A stretch of 64,000 nucleotides of DNA from Phycisphaerales bacterium (GCA_017642965.1 JAEPOJ010000003.1:62001-126000), one strand, 5' to 3'. Counted from the stretch's first letter, positions 40,610 to 50,253 are shown. Notes: generated by a model not told the origin, from the sequence alone. Program-made: numbers and translations.

Positions 40610-42256
40610 ATGAAGATGACGACCTTCCGGGCCACCGCCCTGATCGCGGCATGTGCCGCCCCGCTTATACACGCTCAGGTCCTGAACTACCCCGAGGATG
40701 CCGAGATCCCCCGCTCGATGACACCGGCGGAAGAGGCGTATACCAAGCTCAACCCGATCCGAGCGATGCAGTCGAGAGGGGCCGCGCCCAGTGGACTGAT
40801 CCGAACGCCGGGGGAGTATGAGCCGGCCGAGGGCATCATCATGGCTTGGGAGGGCTCCGCCTCCTGGAAGTTCATCCTGGCCCAGATGGCCCGCGAGATC
40901 ACAACCACGGGCGACGCCAAGGCGTTTATCTTTGTGGACTCGGCTTCGGAGCTCACCAGCGCGATGAACGATGTAGCCGCGCAGGGCGCGAACATGACCC
41001 GTGTTCAGTTCGAGATCAAACGCACCGACACGATCTGGGCGCGAGACTACGGCCCACGCTATATCTTCCTCGGGTCGCAGCCCGACGGCACCGGCGGCGT
41101 GAGGGCGATGGTCGACCATACATACAACCGTCCGCGGCCGAACGACAACTCGCTGCCCTCGTACTGGGCCAGCGAACGCGGCGAGCCCTACTTCCTCATC
41201 CCCCTCGTGCATGGCGGTGGCAACTACCACCTCGAAAGCGGCAACCCCGCAGGTGTCGGGCATGCAACCCGCCTGATCAACAACGAGAACCCCGGGCTGA
41301 CCGAGGCGGAGATCATCCAGCTCTGGCAGGATTACCAGAACCTGACCACCACGATGTACACCCCATACCCGTCGTTCGTAGACAGCACGCAGCACATCGA
41401 CATGTGGATGATCGTGCTTGACGATGACAAGGTGATGATCTCCGAGTGGGTCAACGAGCCGAACGCCTCGTGGGCCATCACCTCCGACAACGCCGCGGCA
41501 GACTTCGCCGCACGCGGATTCCAGGTGTACCGAGTCCCCGCTGTACGCTCCGGCGGGACCCACTACACATACACAAACGCTGTGATCTGCAACGATCTGG
41601 TGTTGGTGCCGATGTACACCAACGGCACTGCTTCCCAGTTCAACGATGATGCCCTCGCTGTATGGCAGAACGCGTATCCCGAGAAGACGATCGTGCAGAT
41701 TAACTGCCAGGCGCTGGTGACCTCGGCGGGTGTGATGCACTGCATTGTCAAGCATGTCCCTGCCCCTGCCAACGGTGAGGCACCGGGCGTGTACATGACC
41801 AGCCAGAACAATGCGCCCGAGATTGATCCGGGCGAGCTTGTGCAGACCACGTGGCTCTTTGATTCCCCCGAGGGCGTAACGACTGCCGACCTGCTTCTGT
41901 CAACCGACGGTGGTTTGACGTACCCCACGGTCGTCGGTTCTGGCTTTGATGCATCCCCGGGCTCGTACTACTGGACTGCACCCGATGTGGGCACCAGTGA
42001 CGCACGCCTGCGTCTGGTCATCCGTGACCCGGATGGCAACGAGTCGTTCGACGACTCTGATGTGTCCTTCACAATCACCGGCACATCGTGTGCTGCGGAC
42101 CTCACGGGCGACGGGATGTTGGACTTCTTTGACGTGTCCGCGTTCCTCAACGCATACACGGCGATGGATCCGCTCGCTGACTTCACAGACGATGGCGTGT
42201 ACGACTTCTTCGACGTGAGCGCGTTCCTGAATGCGTATAACGTCGGGTGCCCTTGA
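40610..42256 (+). CDS. Secreted agmatine/peptidyl-arginine deiminase family protein with two C-terminal dockerin-like repeats
   Basis: The 548-residue protein has a signal peptide (residues 1-20, ending in LIHAQ) and a guanidine-group-modifying domain (about 40-385). Its active-site pattern is IWARDYGP (substrate Asp), QHIDMW (catalytic His) and GVMHC (nucleophilic Cys). Enzymes of this family deiminate agmatine or peptidyl-arginine to the ureido product and ammonia. The domain is followed by a beta-sandwich-like linker, and residues 493-548 form two calcium-binding dockerin-like repeats (DLTGDGMLDFFDVSAFLNAY and DDGVYDFFDVSAFLNAY) bracketed by cysteines, a planctomycete GC-type dockerin. The tail suggests anchoring at the cell surface. 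Substrate is uncertain. Confidence 0.87.
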   Translation: MKMTTFRATALIAACAAPLIHAQVLNYPEDAEIPRSMTPAEEAYTKLNPIRAMQSRGAAPSGLIRTPGEYEPAEGIIMAWEGSASWKFILAQMAREITTTGDAKAFIFVDSASELTSAMNDVAAQGANMTRVQFEIKRTDTIWARDYGPRYIFLGSQPDGTGGVRAMVDHTYNRPRPNDNSLPSYWASERGEPYFLIPLVHGGGNYHLESGNPAGVGHATRLINNENPGLTEAEIIQLWQDYQNLTTTMYTPYPSFVDSTQHIDMWMIVLDDDKVMISEWVNEPNASWAITSDNAAADFAARGFQVYRVPAVRSGGTHYTYTNAVICNDLVLVPMYTNGTASQFNDDALAVWQNAYPEKTIVQINCQALVTSAGVMHCIVKHVPAPANGEAPGVYMTSQNNAPEIDPGELVQTTWLFDSPEGVTTADLLLSTDGGLTYPTVVGSGFDASPGSYYWTAPDVGTSDARLRLVIRDPDGNESFDDSDVSFTITGTSCAADLTGDGMLDFFDVSAFLNAYTAMDPLADFTDDGVYDFFDVSAFLNAYNVGCP

Positions 42257-42321
42257 AACTCGATCCTGATCGATTGTCAACGCCTCTATACGACTAGGGC
42301 AAACCAACGAGATGCAAATAA

Positions 42322-42350
42322 AAAACGCCCCCAATCTGGGGGCGTTTTTG
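42322..42350. terminator. Bidirectional intrinsic terminator between deiminase and thiolase genes
   Basis: AAAAACGCCCCC and GGGGGCGTTTTT form a 12-base stem around AATCT. It serves both convergent genes; the thiolase stop lies 25 bases away. Confidence 0.92.
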
Positions 42351-42374
42351 TTTTTACAACCGAGGTTTGATTGC

Positions 42375-43571
42375 TCAGCACATCTCAATACACATGGCCA
42401 CCGCGTTGCCGCCGCCGAGGCAGAGGGCGGCGAGGCCCTTCTTGCCGCCGGTACGCTTGAGCTGGTGGATCAGTGTGACGAGCACGCGTGCACCCGAGGC
42501 CCCGATCGGGTGGCCAAGGGCGACGCCGCCGCCGCAGATGTTGGTCTTCGATTCGTCGATCTGGAGTTCCTTGATGTTGCACAGTGCCTGAGCGGCGAAG
42601 GCCTCGTTGATCTCGAAGAGATCGACATCGTCGCCGGTCCAGCCGGCCTTCTCGAGTGCCCCACGGATACCCTCGATCGGGGCCGCGAAGATGTCCTTGG
42701 GATCTACGCCTGAGGTGTGGTAGGACACGATCTTGCACAGCGGTTCGAGTCCGGCCTCCTTGGCCTTTGCCTCGCTCATCACGATCGTGGCGGCCGCGCC
42801 GTCGGAGATCTGCGATGCGTTGCCGGCGGTGACGCTACCGTCTTTGGAGAACGCGGGGCGGAGCTTGCCGAGCCCCTCTGCGGTCGAGTCGCCGCGGATG
42901 CCCTCGTCGCGCTGGATACCACCCTCCGGGCCGGGGACCTTGCGGTTGCCCAGCTGCTCACCGGTGAGGGTAACGACCTCGCTGTCGAAGTGACCAGCAT
43001 CCCACGCCGCCTGTGCGCGGACATGGCTCTGGGCACCGAAGCGGTCCTGATCCTCGCGAGAGACACCGTACTTGTCGGCGATATGCTCGGCGGCGTTGCC
43101 CATCGGCCAGCACTCGAAGGCGCAGCGCAGCCCGTCGTAGGCCATGTGGTCTTCCATTGTGCCCGGGCCGTACTTCACACCCTGACGGACATGGGCGAAG
43201 TGTGGCGCAGCGGTCATGTTCTCCATGCCGCCCGCGATCACACAGTGGTTGTCGCCGGCCTTGATGGACTGGGCAGCCATCATGACCGCCTCCAGGCCGG
43301 AGCCGCACACTTTGTTGATGGTCTTGGCCGAGAGGGTGGTAGGCATGCCGGCCTTAAGCGCGGCCTGACGGGCTGGGTTCTGACCCAACCCGGCCTGGAG
43401 CACGCAGCCCATCACGCACTCATCCACGTGGTCCTTGGCTGCAGCCGCTTCACCCAGGGCGGCCTCGATGGCGAAAGCACCGATCTGCGGCGAGGGGACG
43501 CGGGAAAATGCCCCAAAGAACTTACCGATGGGTGTTCGTTTGGCGGCAACTATCACGGGCTGGTTCGACAT
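42375..43571 (-). CDS. Acetyl-CoA C-acyltransferase (thiolase)
   Basis: The 398-residue protein starts [16 protein letters not shown] after an ATG at 43571 and matches the thiolase family. The acylated Cys lies in [11 protein letters not shown], the [10 protein letters not shown] histidine segment and [11 protein letters not shown]-terminal cysteine are present. Thiolases cleave or form acetoacetyl-CoA/3-oxoacyl-CoA. The neighbouring acyl-CoA genes lie several kb away, so it may serve fatty acid or amino acid degradation, or acetoacetyl-CoA synthesis. Substrate chain length is not deducible from motifs. Confidence 0.93.
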   Translation of the reverse strand: MSNQPVIVAAKRTPIGKFFGAFSRVPSPQIGAFAIEAALGEAAAAKDHVDECVMGCVLQAGLGQNPARQAALKAGMPTTLSAKTINKVCGSGLEAVMMAAQSIKAGDNHCVIAGGMENMTAAPHFAHVRQGVKYGPGTMEDHMAYDGLRCAFECWPMGNAAEHIADKYGVSREDQDRFGAQSHVRAQAAWDAGHFDSEVVTLTGEQLGNRKVPGPEGGIQRDEGIRGDSTAEGLGKLRPAFSKDGSVTAGNASQISDGAAATIVMSEAKAKEAGLEPLCKIVSYHTSGVDPKDIFAAPIEGIRGALEKAGWTGDDVDLFEINEAFAAQALCNIKELQIDESKTNICGGGVALGHPIGASGARVLVTLIHQLKRTGGKKGLAALCLGGGNAVAMCIEMC

Positions 43572-43815
43572 GGTCGCTCCTGTTTGGTGAGAATCGTGGT
43601 GTCCCTGCGGGGTGGAGATGATAGGACCAAACCAGCCGAATACCCAACCTATTTCATGACCTCCTGTCCTCACACGTACACGGAAATACCGCAGTATGAG
43701 CTGCGAAAGCACTTTTGTCGTTGTGGTTTTGCGGCCATTCCCTTAGGATGACGACAACTGGCTCTCATGTGTTTTTGAGCCGTTTGACGCATAGTGACAT
43801 TGGGGACATCCATCC

Positions 43816-45402
43816 ATGAGTATTCGTTCCACCATCGCAGCCGCGATCGTTGCGGCTTGCACCATCGCTGTATCCACACCTGCGATCGCTTCACCGACCG
43901 CGTTCACCTATCAGGGCCATCTCGCACAAGACGGCCAGCTTGCGGATGGCGTGTTTGAGTTCCAGATCCGACTGCTCGATGAGCTTGGCACTCAGATCGG
44001 CACCACCCAGTTCGCGAATGTCGTCGTTACGGGCGGCGCGTTCACGATGGAGATCGATTTCGGAGCATCGGCATTTGACGGGAACGACCGGTTCCTCGAA
44101 CTCGCTGTCCGCTCACTCGACGATGGCGGCGCGTACACCACGCTCACCCCCAACCAGCGCGTCACCTCAGCCCCCGTCGCCCAGTTCGCGCTCGCTGGCA
44201 ACGAAGGACCACAGGGGCCACAAGGCCCCCAGGGCGAACCCGGTGAGAATGGCAGTGATGGTGCCCCCGGCACTGACGGGCAGGACGGTGCCCAAGGCCC
44301 AGAGGGACCGCGAGGCCCGCAGGGCATCCAGGGGCCGCAGGGCGAACCAGGTCCCCAGGGAGCCCGGGGACCAGCGGGCGATTCGCACTGGTCGATCTTC
44401 GGCACCAATACTGGCTACACAGCCGGTAATGTCGGTATCGGGACGAACAACCCGTCCGACAGACTCCAGATCATCTCTTCCGCTGGCGAAAGCCCCCTTC
44501 GAGTTCTGCACAACGGGCAGACCCGACTCCGCGTCAACGCGAACGGCGGCATCGCGCTCGGGAGTGACAGCACCGCCGTAGATGCGGGCGATGTCTACGT
44601 TCATAGCAGCATGGGTTTGGGGACTTCATCGCCAACCGACAGACTTCACATCACTGTGCCCGATGGTGAGAGCGCCTTTCGAGTGCAGCACGATGGCCTC
44701 ACCCGCATCCGCGTCAACGCTAATGGCGGGGTTTCTCTTGGCGGCAACTCCACCATCGTCGCTGCCGGAGACACCTACGTCGCGGGCAGGCTGGGGGTTG
44801 GTGAGAACCAGCCCACCGCGAGACTCACCGTGGACTCTGACTCGGGCGAATGGCCACTCTCGGTACGCGCTGACGGCGACCTCGCCATGATCGTCGAAGA
44901 GAACGGAAACGTTGAAATCCTGACGAGTCTCTCGATTGGTACCAACTCACTCGTCCATAGCTTCGATCTCGCGGTCGACGGTCTTGCGGCGAAACCGGGC
45001 GGCGGTGGATGGTCTGTCTTCTCCGATCAGCGCCTCAAGAAGAACATCACCCCGATGTTCGGCTCGCTCGACACGATCGCCGCGCTCCGCCCCGTCAACT
45101 TCGAGTACACCGACAAGAACCACTTCTCCTATGTCGAAGGCGTCCAGCACGGTTTTATCGCGCAGGAAGTCCAGCAGGTCATGCCTCAGTGGGTTCGGGA
45201 GAACACAGACGGCTACCTCTATCTCAATCAGATCGGGTTCGAAGCATTGGTTGTAGATGCGATCCAGGAACTGCGAGCCGAGAACGCGAAACAGATCCAG
45301 TCGCTGCAGGACCAGAACGCCCGCCAGCAACGCGAGATCGAAGAGATGCGAGCCTTGATGAGCGAGATGATGCGTCAACTCGAGCAGCAGTACCACGATT
45401 GA
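43816..45402 (+). CDS. Exported collagen-like protein with C-terminal S74 intramolecular chaperone domain
   Basis: The 528-residue protein has a signal peptide (about 1-26) and an N-terminal beta domain (about 30-127). It then has 21 uninterrupted Gly-X-Y triplets (128-190, many GPQ) and two similar 65-residue beta-type repeats (about 205-340, each with R-L-R-V-N-A-N-G-G). The C-terminal S74 domain (403-528) begins SDQRLKKNI and ends in a coiled coil. In phage tailspikes this domain promotes trimer folding and cleaves itself before the SD serine. A trimeric surface fibre is expected. The ATG at 43816 begins the signal sequence; the gene is divergent from the thiolase. Confidence 0.88.
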   Translation: MSIRSTIAAAIVAACTIAVSTPAIASPTAFTYQGHLAQDGQLADGVFEFQIRLLDELGTQIGTTQFANVVVTGGAFTMEIDFGASAFDGNDRFLELAVRSLDDGGAYTTLTPNQRVTSAPVAQFALAGNEGPQGPQGPQGEPGENGSDGAPGTDGQDGAQGPEGPRGPQGIQGPQGEPGPQGARGPAGDSHWSIFGTNTGYTAGNVGIGTNNPSDRLQIISSAGESPLRVLHNGQTRLRVNANGGIALGSDSTAVDAGDVYVHSSMGLGTSSPTDRLHITVPDGESAFRVQHDGLTRIRVNANGGVSLGGNSTIVAAGDTYVAGRLGVGENQPTARLTVDSDSGEWPLSVRADGDLAMIVEENGNVEILTSLSIGTNSLVHSFDLAVDGLAAKPGGGGWSVFSDQRLKKNITPMFGSLDTIAALRPVNFEYTDKNHFSYVEGVQHGFIAQEVQQVMPQWVRENTDGYLYLNQIGFEALVVDAIQELRAENAKQIQSLQDQNARQQREIEEMRALMSEMMRQLEQQYHD

Positions 45403-45431
45403 TCAACCAAGCGATCATCACCGCATACACC

Positions 45432-45462
45432 AACATCCCCCGTCCAGCCGGGGGATGTTTTT
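45432..45462 (+). terminator. Intrinsic terminator after the collagen-like gene
   Basis: ACATCCCCCG and CGGGGGATGT form a 10-base stem around TCCAGC, followed by TTTTTC. Confidence 0.85.
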
Positions 45463-45486
45463 CGACCTCCGCACCTATCCTCCCCC

Positions 45487-46248
45487 GTGCCGGAGCCCAA
45501 CCTCAAACCCACACTCCCCCTCCGCCTCTGGCTCATCTCCGAGTTCATCGTGCTCTATGTCCTCATCCCACCGCTCGTCGCCGGGCTGATCCAGCCGCAT
45601 CTCGGCGACAACGTCCTGCGGCGCGTTGGTATCACGGCCTGGTCCTTTGATGTCGGACTTCCGCGCTGGATCTTTGTCTTTCCGCTTCTCATACTCACCT
45701 TCGTCAGCATGCTGATCTTCCTGCTGCTCGATAAGTCCTTCGAGAACAGGAAGCTCTGGGGCTGGTCGCGATTCCGGGGCGATTTCAAGCGGATCATCAC
45801 TCGGTTTGTCTGGCTCGCCTCGGCGATCCTCGTGCTCACTTGGCTGCTCGCCCGCTACACCGACATCATGCCGATGGAGCGGTTCCTCTTCCTCCCCACA
45901 CATGTGCCGTGGCTGATGCTGACGATCTCGCTGCTTTACCCTTGGCTTAGCGCCTACCCGCAGGAGATCACCCACCGGGCGTTTTTCTTCCACCGCTACC
46001 GCACGATCATTGGGGAGGGGCGGCTCGCCTTTGTGCTCAATGTCGTCACCTTCTCTTGGCTGCACGTCACGATGTGGAACTGGGTCGCGATCATCATGAC
46101 CATCCCAGCGGGGATCCTGTTCGCGCAGACATACCGCAAGAGCGACTCCGCCCTGGCCGCGGGCTTTGAGCATGCGATCTATGGGATCTGGGTGTTCTTC
46201 GTGGGGTTGGGGTACTTCGTGTTCACGGGGAATGCCAATGTGGGCTGA
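45487..46248 (+). CDS. CPBP-type intramembrane protease family protein with variant active-site motif
   Basis: The 253-residue protein has six to seven membrane segments. The CPBP/Abi region shows QEITHRAFF (family norm EExxxR), FSWLHV (FxxxH) and FEHAIYG (late His). The first glutamate of the motif is replaced by Gln, so catalysis by the usual pair is uncertain. The frame starts with GTG at 45487 without a convincing ribosome binding site; an internal start is possible. CPBP proteins cleave membrane-bound substrates or act as bacteriocin immunity proteins, but the partner here is unknown. It lies right behind a terminator, so has its own promoter. Confidence 0.72.
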   Translation: MPEPNLKPTLPLRLWLISEFIVLYVLIPPLVAGLIQPHLGDNVLRRVGITAWSFDVGLPRWIFVFPLLILTFVSMLIFLLLDKSFENRKLWGWSRFRGDFKRIITRFVWLASAILVLTWLLARYTDIMPMERFLFLPTHVPWLMLTISLLYPWLSAYPQEITHRAFFFHRYRTIIGEGRLAFVLNVVTFSWLHVTMWNWVAIIMTIPAGILFAQTYRKSDSALAAGFEHAIYGIWVFFVGLGYFVFTGNANVG

Positions 46249-46389
46249 CCGATCTGAAGCCCTGCCAATCGTTCATGATCCGCGGTGAGGTGGGCCCAGA
46301 AGCCGTGGACGCCCATGAATCCCGGATCTGTCGTGCATACGATTCTTCCCCAATTCTGAGAGACCACCACGAGAACCACGAGGAAACGC

Positions 46390-48012
46390 ATGCCCACCAC
46401 CGCTGCTGAAACCCACGTCAAGCTCCCCGCCGACACCAACCAGGCGCTCGGCATCGCCCAGTACGCCATCGACTTCCTCTCCGACGACCCCGCCAAACGC
46501 GGCGAGCCGGATGCGAGCGTCCTCGAGAAGACCAACCAGTTCTTCACAGACGCTGTTCTCTGTGGGCTCTCGGCGCTCGCGCTCAAAACCAACGCCCCCA
46601 CCATCCTGCGCGACGAGGCCCTCCAGTACCCCGTCACCGACGCAACCCACCGACTCGGCAAGGCGACCCAGCGCGGTGCAACCGTGTTCGGCTCCAGCGT
46701 CCAGGTCCAGCCGGAGAAGGCGATCCTCGCCAATAACTCGGCCGTGCGTGAGTGGGACTCCAACGGCACCAACTTCGGCTACAACCCTGCCCTCGGGCAT
46801 ACCGCAGGCGAGTTCGGCCACAACGACTTCTACGGCGTCTGCATCGCCGGCGCCCAGATGACCGGACGCGACGGCGCCTACGCCCTCAAGGCCATGGTCT
46901 GCCACGACGAGATCCGCGGGCGACTGGCCGAGGTCTTCTCGCTCAAGACCTACAAGGTCGACCACGTGGTTCACGGTGCTATCGCGTCCGCCGCGGTCTT
47001 CGGTGCCATGCTCGGCGCCAAGCCCGAGCAGATCGAGTCCGCCATCGGCATGGTCGTCGCCCACTTCATCCCCTTCCGCGCCATCCGTGCCGGTAAACAG
47101 CTCTCCGACTCCAAGGGCGCCTCGGCCGCGATCTCGTCTGAGGTTGCGATTACTGCCGTCCGGCGTTCGATGAGCGGCTTCCTCGGCCCGCGCGACATCT
47201 TCCGCAACCCCGAGTCGATCTTCCGCATCTTTGAGGGTCCTGGGCAGATGTTCCAGAAGGTCGGCGCCACCTCCGCCAACACCGAGAACAAGGACGCCTC
47301 GCCCTTCGACCTCGTCCTCGGACGCGCCGGCGACGACTTCGCCATCATGGGCATGCACTTCAAGCTCGGGCTCTACGAGCACCAGAGCGCCGGCGCCCTC
47401 CAGGCGCTCATCGACCTGCTCAACAAGGCGCCGCACCTGCTCGACGATGAGACCGGCTCCAAGATCAAGTCCATCAAGATCACCGCCTACGAGCCCGCCT
47501 TCGGCATCATCGGCGACCCCGCCAAGCGCAACCCCACCACCCGCCAGTCGGCCGACCACTCCATGGTCTACATCGTGGGCACCCTGCTCCGCAAGGCGCT
47601 CAGCGCCCGTAAGGCCGGGTGGAAGGAGCTCATGCTCGAGCCGTACGACTACTCAGCGGACGCCATCGCCAACGAGCGCACCCGCTCGCTCATGGACAAG
47701 ATCGAGTTCTACCACGGCGGTGAGGAGTACGACAAGCGCTACCCCGACGGGATCCCCACGTCGCTGATCATCGAGGACACCGACGGCACCGAGTTCGACT
47801 CCGGCATGGTCATGTACCCCGCCGGTCACGCTCGCAACACCGTCGCTGACCTGAACGACATCCTTGCGTTCAAGTTCAACCTGCTCGGCAAGCTCGCCTT
47901 CGAGAGCCCCGAGCCCATCGTCGAGCGATTCCAGAACCTGAGCGACAAGTCGGCCGAGGACATCGCCAACCTCCACGACTTCGAGATCCAGACACGCGAC
48001 GGCTTCGAGTAA
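46390..48012 (+). CDS. MmgE/PrpD family dehydratase (2-methylcitrate dehydratase-like)
   Basis: The 540-residue protein belongs to the MmgE/PrpD family (family members about 450-490 residues; this one is longer). It carries REWDSNGTNFGY, the G-H-T-A-G-E-F-G-H-N-D segment, D-H-x-V-H-G-A-I-A-S-A-A and R-Q-S-A-D-H-S-M-V-Y, which are typical conserved stretches. PrpD dehydrates 2-methylcitrate in propionate degradation. No PrpB, PrpC or PrpF is visible in the window, so substrate assignment is tentative. GAGGAA precedes the ATG and a terminator follows the stop. Confidence 0.88.
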   Translation: MPTTAAETHVKLPADTNQALGIAQYAIDFLSDDPAKRGEPDASVLEKTNQFFTDAVLCGLSALALKTNAPTILRDEALQYPVTDATHRLGKATQRGATVFGSSVQVQPEKAILANNSAVREWDSNGTNFGYNPALGHTAGEFGHNDFYGVCIAGAQMTGRDGAYALKAMVCHDEIRGRLAEVFSLKTYKVDHVVHGAIASAAVFGAMLGAKPEQIESAIGMVVAHFIPFRAIRAGKQLSDSKGASAAISSEVAITAVRRSMSGFLGPRDIFRNPESIFRIFEGPGQMFQKVGATSANTENKDASPFDLVLGRAGDDFAIMGMHFKLGLYEHQSAGALQALIDLLNKAPHLLDDETGSKIKSIKITAYEPAFGIIGDPAKRNPTTRQSADHSMVYIVGTLLRKALSARKAGWKELMLEPYDYSADAIANERTRSLMDKIEFYHGGEEYDKRYPDGIPTSLIIEDTDGTEFDSGMVMYPAGHARNTVADLNDILAFKFNLLGKLAFESPEPIVERFQNLSDKSAEDIANLHDFEIQTRDGFE

Positions 48013-48036
48013 GCCAACGCGTGACCCTGCACCCTG

Positions 48037-48065
48037 CACCCGCCAACTCCGGCGGGTGTTTTTTC
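48037..48065 (+). terminator. Intrinsic terminator after the MmgE/PrpD gene
   Basis: CACCCGCC and GGCGGGTG form an 8-base stem around AACTCC, followed by TTTTTTC. Confidence 0.85.
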
Positions 48066-48107
48066 ATACCCACTTTCATCGATTCGTCGGCAGGCGATCG
48101 GGTGAAG

Positions 48108-48599
48108 TTATCTTCCGATCGGCGCCCTGACGCCGTATATGTGGACGAGCACCCCGCCGGTGTGACCGGTGTTGATGAGTCCCATCAGCGCGAGTGTATA
48201 GATGATCGCGACAGTCGCGCACCCCACGACCAGAACCATCCGCTCGCGCTTTGGCTGGGCCTTCGCGTAGATCAACCAAGCGAGCATGTAAAGAAACACC
48301 GTCAGGATGTAGAGCATGCGGGTTCGGTTTGCGAGCACCTCGTGAGCAGAGATCGCATCAGATATCTCCTGTGTCGCACCACCGACGATGCGTTCTGCTG
48401 CCTCTCCGGTCATCACCGCGAACTGCAATGAGGCCACCCCGATGAGCAGCATCACCGCGCCGCACGCGAGCCATGTGTGCCGACGCTTGCGATCGAGCAC
48501 GCCGATGAGCATAGGCACCCACGCGACAAGAAGGACCCCGATGGGGAGGTGGACGGCCAGCGGGTGCAGCGCTTCGTATGGCGGCAGAGGTGGGAGCAT
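48108..48599 (-). CDS. DUF2231-like four-helix membrane protein
   Basis: The 163-residue protein has four hydrophobic segments and the conserved HPLAVHLPIG (residues 13-22) and HTGGVLVHIYG motifs that define DUF2231, a family of unknown function sometimes linked to respiratory chain or haem-type membrane proteins. The ATG at 48599 lies two codons after a GTG; the GTG remains possible. It follows the S10 carboxypeptidase stop by 12 bases in the same direction. The histidines could bind haem, but no direct evidence is present. Confidence 0.8.
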   Translation of the reverse strand: MLPPLPPYEALHPLAVHLPIGVLLVAWVPMLIGVLDRKRRHTWLACGAVMLLIGVASLQFAVMTGEAAERIVGGATQEISDAISAHEVLANRTRMLYILTVFLYMLAWLIYAKAQPKRERMVLVVGCATVAIIYTLALMGLINTGHTGGVLVHIYGVRAPIGR

Positions 48600-48611
48600 G
48601 TGCACCCAAGG

Positions 48612-50168
48612 TTACTCACGGGCGTCGTAGAACGCGTCGAGATCTCGCTTCATCTTCTGGAGCATACCCAAGTGCGCGTACATCATGTGCCCCGCCTCAT
48701 AGTAGTGCATCTCGATGTTGTCCTTGATCTCCGGGCGAAGGAACATGTGATCGATCGTGTACTGCGTGGCGAAGTACGGCGTCGCGAGGTCGTAATAGCC
48801 GTTCGCAATAAAGACCTTCATATACGGCATCTTGTGCATGGCCTGGCGGAGATTCTCGGCAACGTTTACGTACCTGTTCTCGCCGACGCTGCGGTATGAC
48901 CAAGGCCACACGCTGGTCAGGATCTCATAGCGCAGATCGGACTTGTATCCGAGATCTTCGCGGAGGTACTGGTTCATCGACTCGGTGTAGATCGACTGAA
49001 TCGCCGTGTACGAGGGGTCGTACTCATAGGAATCGGACGCGTCGTCTCGGTCGATCCCGACGAAGCGCGAGTCCAGTCGACCGACGGTCTTGCCCTGCTC
49101 GCGGAGCAGTTCTTTGGGGAACCGGGGCATGTTGAGGCGCAGCTGGGTCTGCAGCGCATACTCGGGCGACACACCCGTGTAGTCCGCGAGCTTCTGCGCG
49201 ATGTTGGTACGCTGCGATTCGTCGAGCTGATCCCCGGCACCCAAGGCGAGCCAGTACTCGCCCATCGCGAACTCTTCCACCTCGCGCAGGAATGGCTCGA
49301 TCTCCATTGATTGATACGGCTCATCGAGTGCATCATGGAACCAGGCCGTCGCGGCGAAGCTCGGCAGGAACAGCGGGTAGGGGAGGTCGTTGCCTACATC
49401 GAACCGCGCGGTCCCGAAGTTCATGATCGCGCTGACCAGGATCGTCCCGTTGATCGCGATCCCGTGCGTGTCCTGCAGTTCATCAACCAGCCCCGCGGCG
49501 CGCGTGGTGCCATAGGACTCACCCGTGATGTACTTGGGGCTCCCCCATCGGCCTGTCCGTCCAAGGTAGATGCGGATGAACTCCGCGACGGAGTTGATGT
49601 CCTCACGCAGCCCGTGGAAATCCTTCTCGCTCTTATCCTCGACCGGGCGGGAGTATCCCGTAGAGACAGGGTCGATGAAGACGAAGTCAGACTTGTCAAG
49701 CATGGAGTATTCGTTATCGACGACCGCGTACGGCGGTGGCCCGGGGTTCCCGAACTCATCGACAGGATTGACACGCTTCGGCCCGTACACCCCGAGATGC
49801 AGCCACACGGACGACGAGCCCGGGCCACCATTGAAGGAGAACGTGATCGGTCGCTCAGCCGCGTCCGGGAAGACCGGCTCCTCGCCCTCCTCGGGGATAG
49901 ATTCCACCTTCCGGTAGGCCATGTAGAACATTGAGGCCGTCGGGTCGTGCTTGCCCCGCAGCTGCGCAAGAGTGAGCGTCCCCGCGACGGCCTGATAGCT
50001 CACTGGCTCGCCATTGATCGTCACGGTGTGGTATGTGATCGAAGCGTCATCGGGGTAGACGACGAAGTCGCGCTCATCGTCCTGCGCCTGCGCTGGCATG
50101 GCCCAGAAGAAGCTAACGAGGGTCAAGGAGAGGACTGCCAGGATACTGCGGGGGATGTGATGTCTCAT
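48612..50168 (-). CDS. Exported S10 serine carboxypeptidase
   Basis: From the ATG at 50168 the 518-residue protein has a signal peptide (about 1-30, AQAQ end). The S10 hallmarks are GGPGSSSVWLHLG (oxyanion region), the nucleophile serine in TGESYGTTRA, Asp in NGYYDLATPY and His in AGHMMYAHLG. S10 enzymes release C-terminal residues from peptides, usually at acidic pH, and most known ones are eukaryotic or from some bacteria. It lies 12 bases ahead of the DUF2231 gene and divergent from the acyl-CoA carboxylase gene. Its exported location would help to use external peptides. Confidence 0.92.
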   Translation of the reverse strand: MRHHIPRSILAVLSLTLVSFFWAMPAQAQDDERDFVVYPDDASITYHTVTINGEPVSYQAVAGTLTLAQLRGKHDPTASMFYMAYRKVESIPEEGEEPVFPDAAERPITFSFNGGPGSSSVWLHLGVYGPKRVNPVDEFGNPGPPPYAVVDNEYSMLDKSDFVFIDPVSTGYSRPVEDKSEKDFHGLREDINSVAEFIRIYLGRTGRWGSPKYITGESYGTTRAAGLVDELQDTHGIAINGTILVSAIMNFGTARFDVGNDLPYPLFLPSFAATAWFHDALDEPYQSMEIEPFLREVEEFAMGEYWLALGAGDQLDESQRTNIAQKLADYTGVSPEYALQTQLRLNMPRFPKELLREQGKTVGRLDSRFVGIDRDDASDSYEYDPSYTAIQSIYTESMNQYLREDLGYKSDLRYEILTSVWPWSYRSVGENRYVNVAENLRQAMHKMPYMKVFIANGYYDLATPYFATQYTIDHMFLRPEIKDNIEMHYYEAGHMMYAHLGMLQKMKRDLDAFYDARE

Positions 50169-50253
50169 GAGCACAGCGTAAACGCGATTGATCGTTGCCG
50201 CAAGCGGTCGCCGAGGGGGAAGATTCTCACCCAGTCCCCTACTGTTAGGGACC

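Noticed and set aside
40046-41755. Long minus-strand frame crossing the YdeI and deiminase genes
   Set aside because: It overlaps two well-supported genes and a non-coding gap; histidine/valine composition is typical of an antisense shadow.
44197-44385. Gly-X-Y coding repeats as a possible CRISPR or tandem DNA repeat
   Set aside because: The repeats are 9-base codon triplets within an open frame, with third-position variation, so they are coding collagen-like repeats.
46273-47559. Long minus-strand frame inside the MmgE/PrpD gene
   Set aside because: Low-complexity Gly/Glu/Val/Asp shadow of a gene with clear family motifs.
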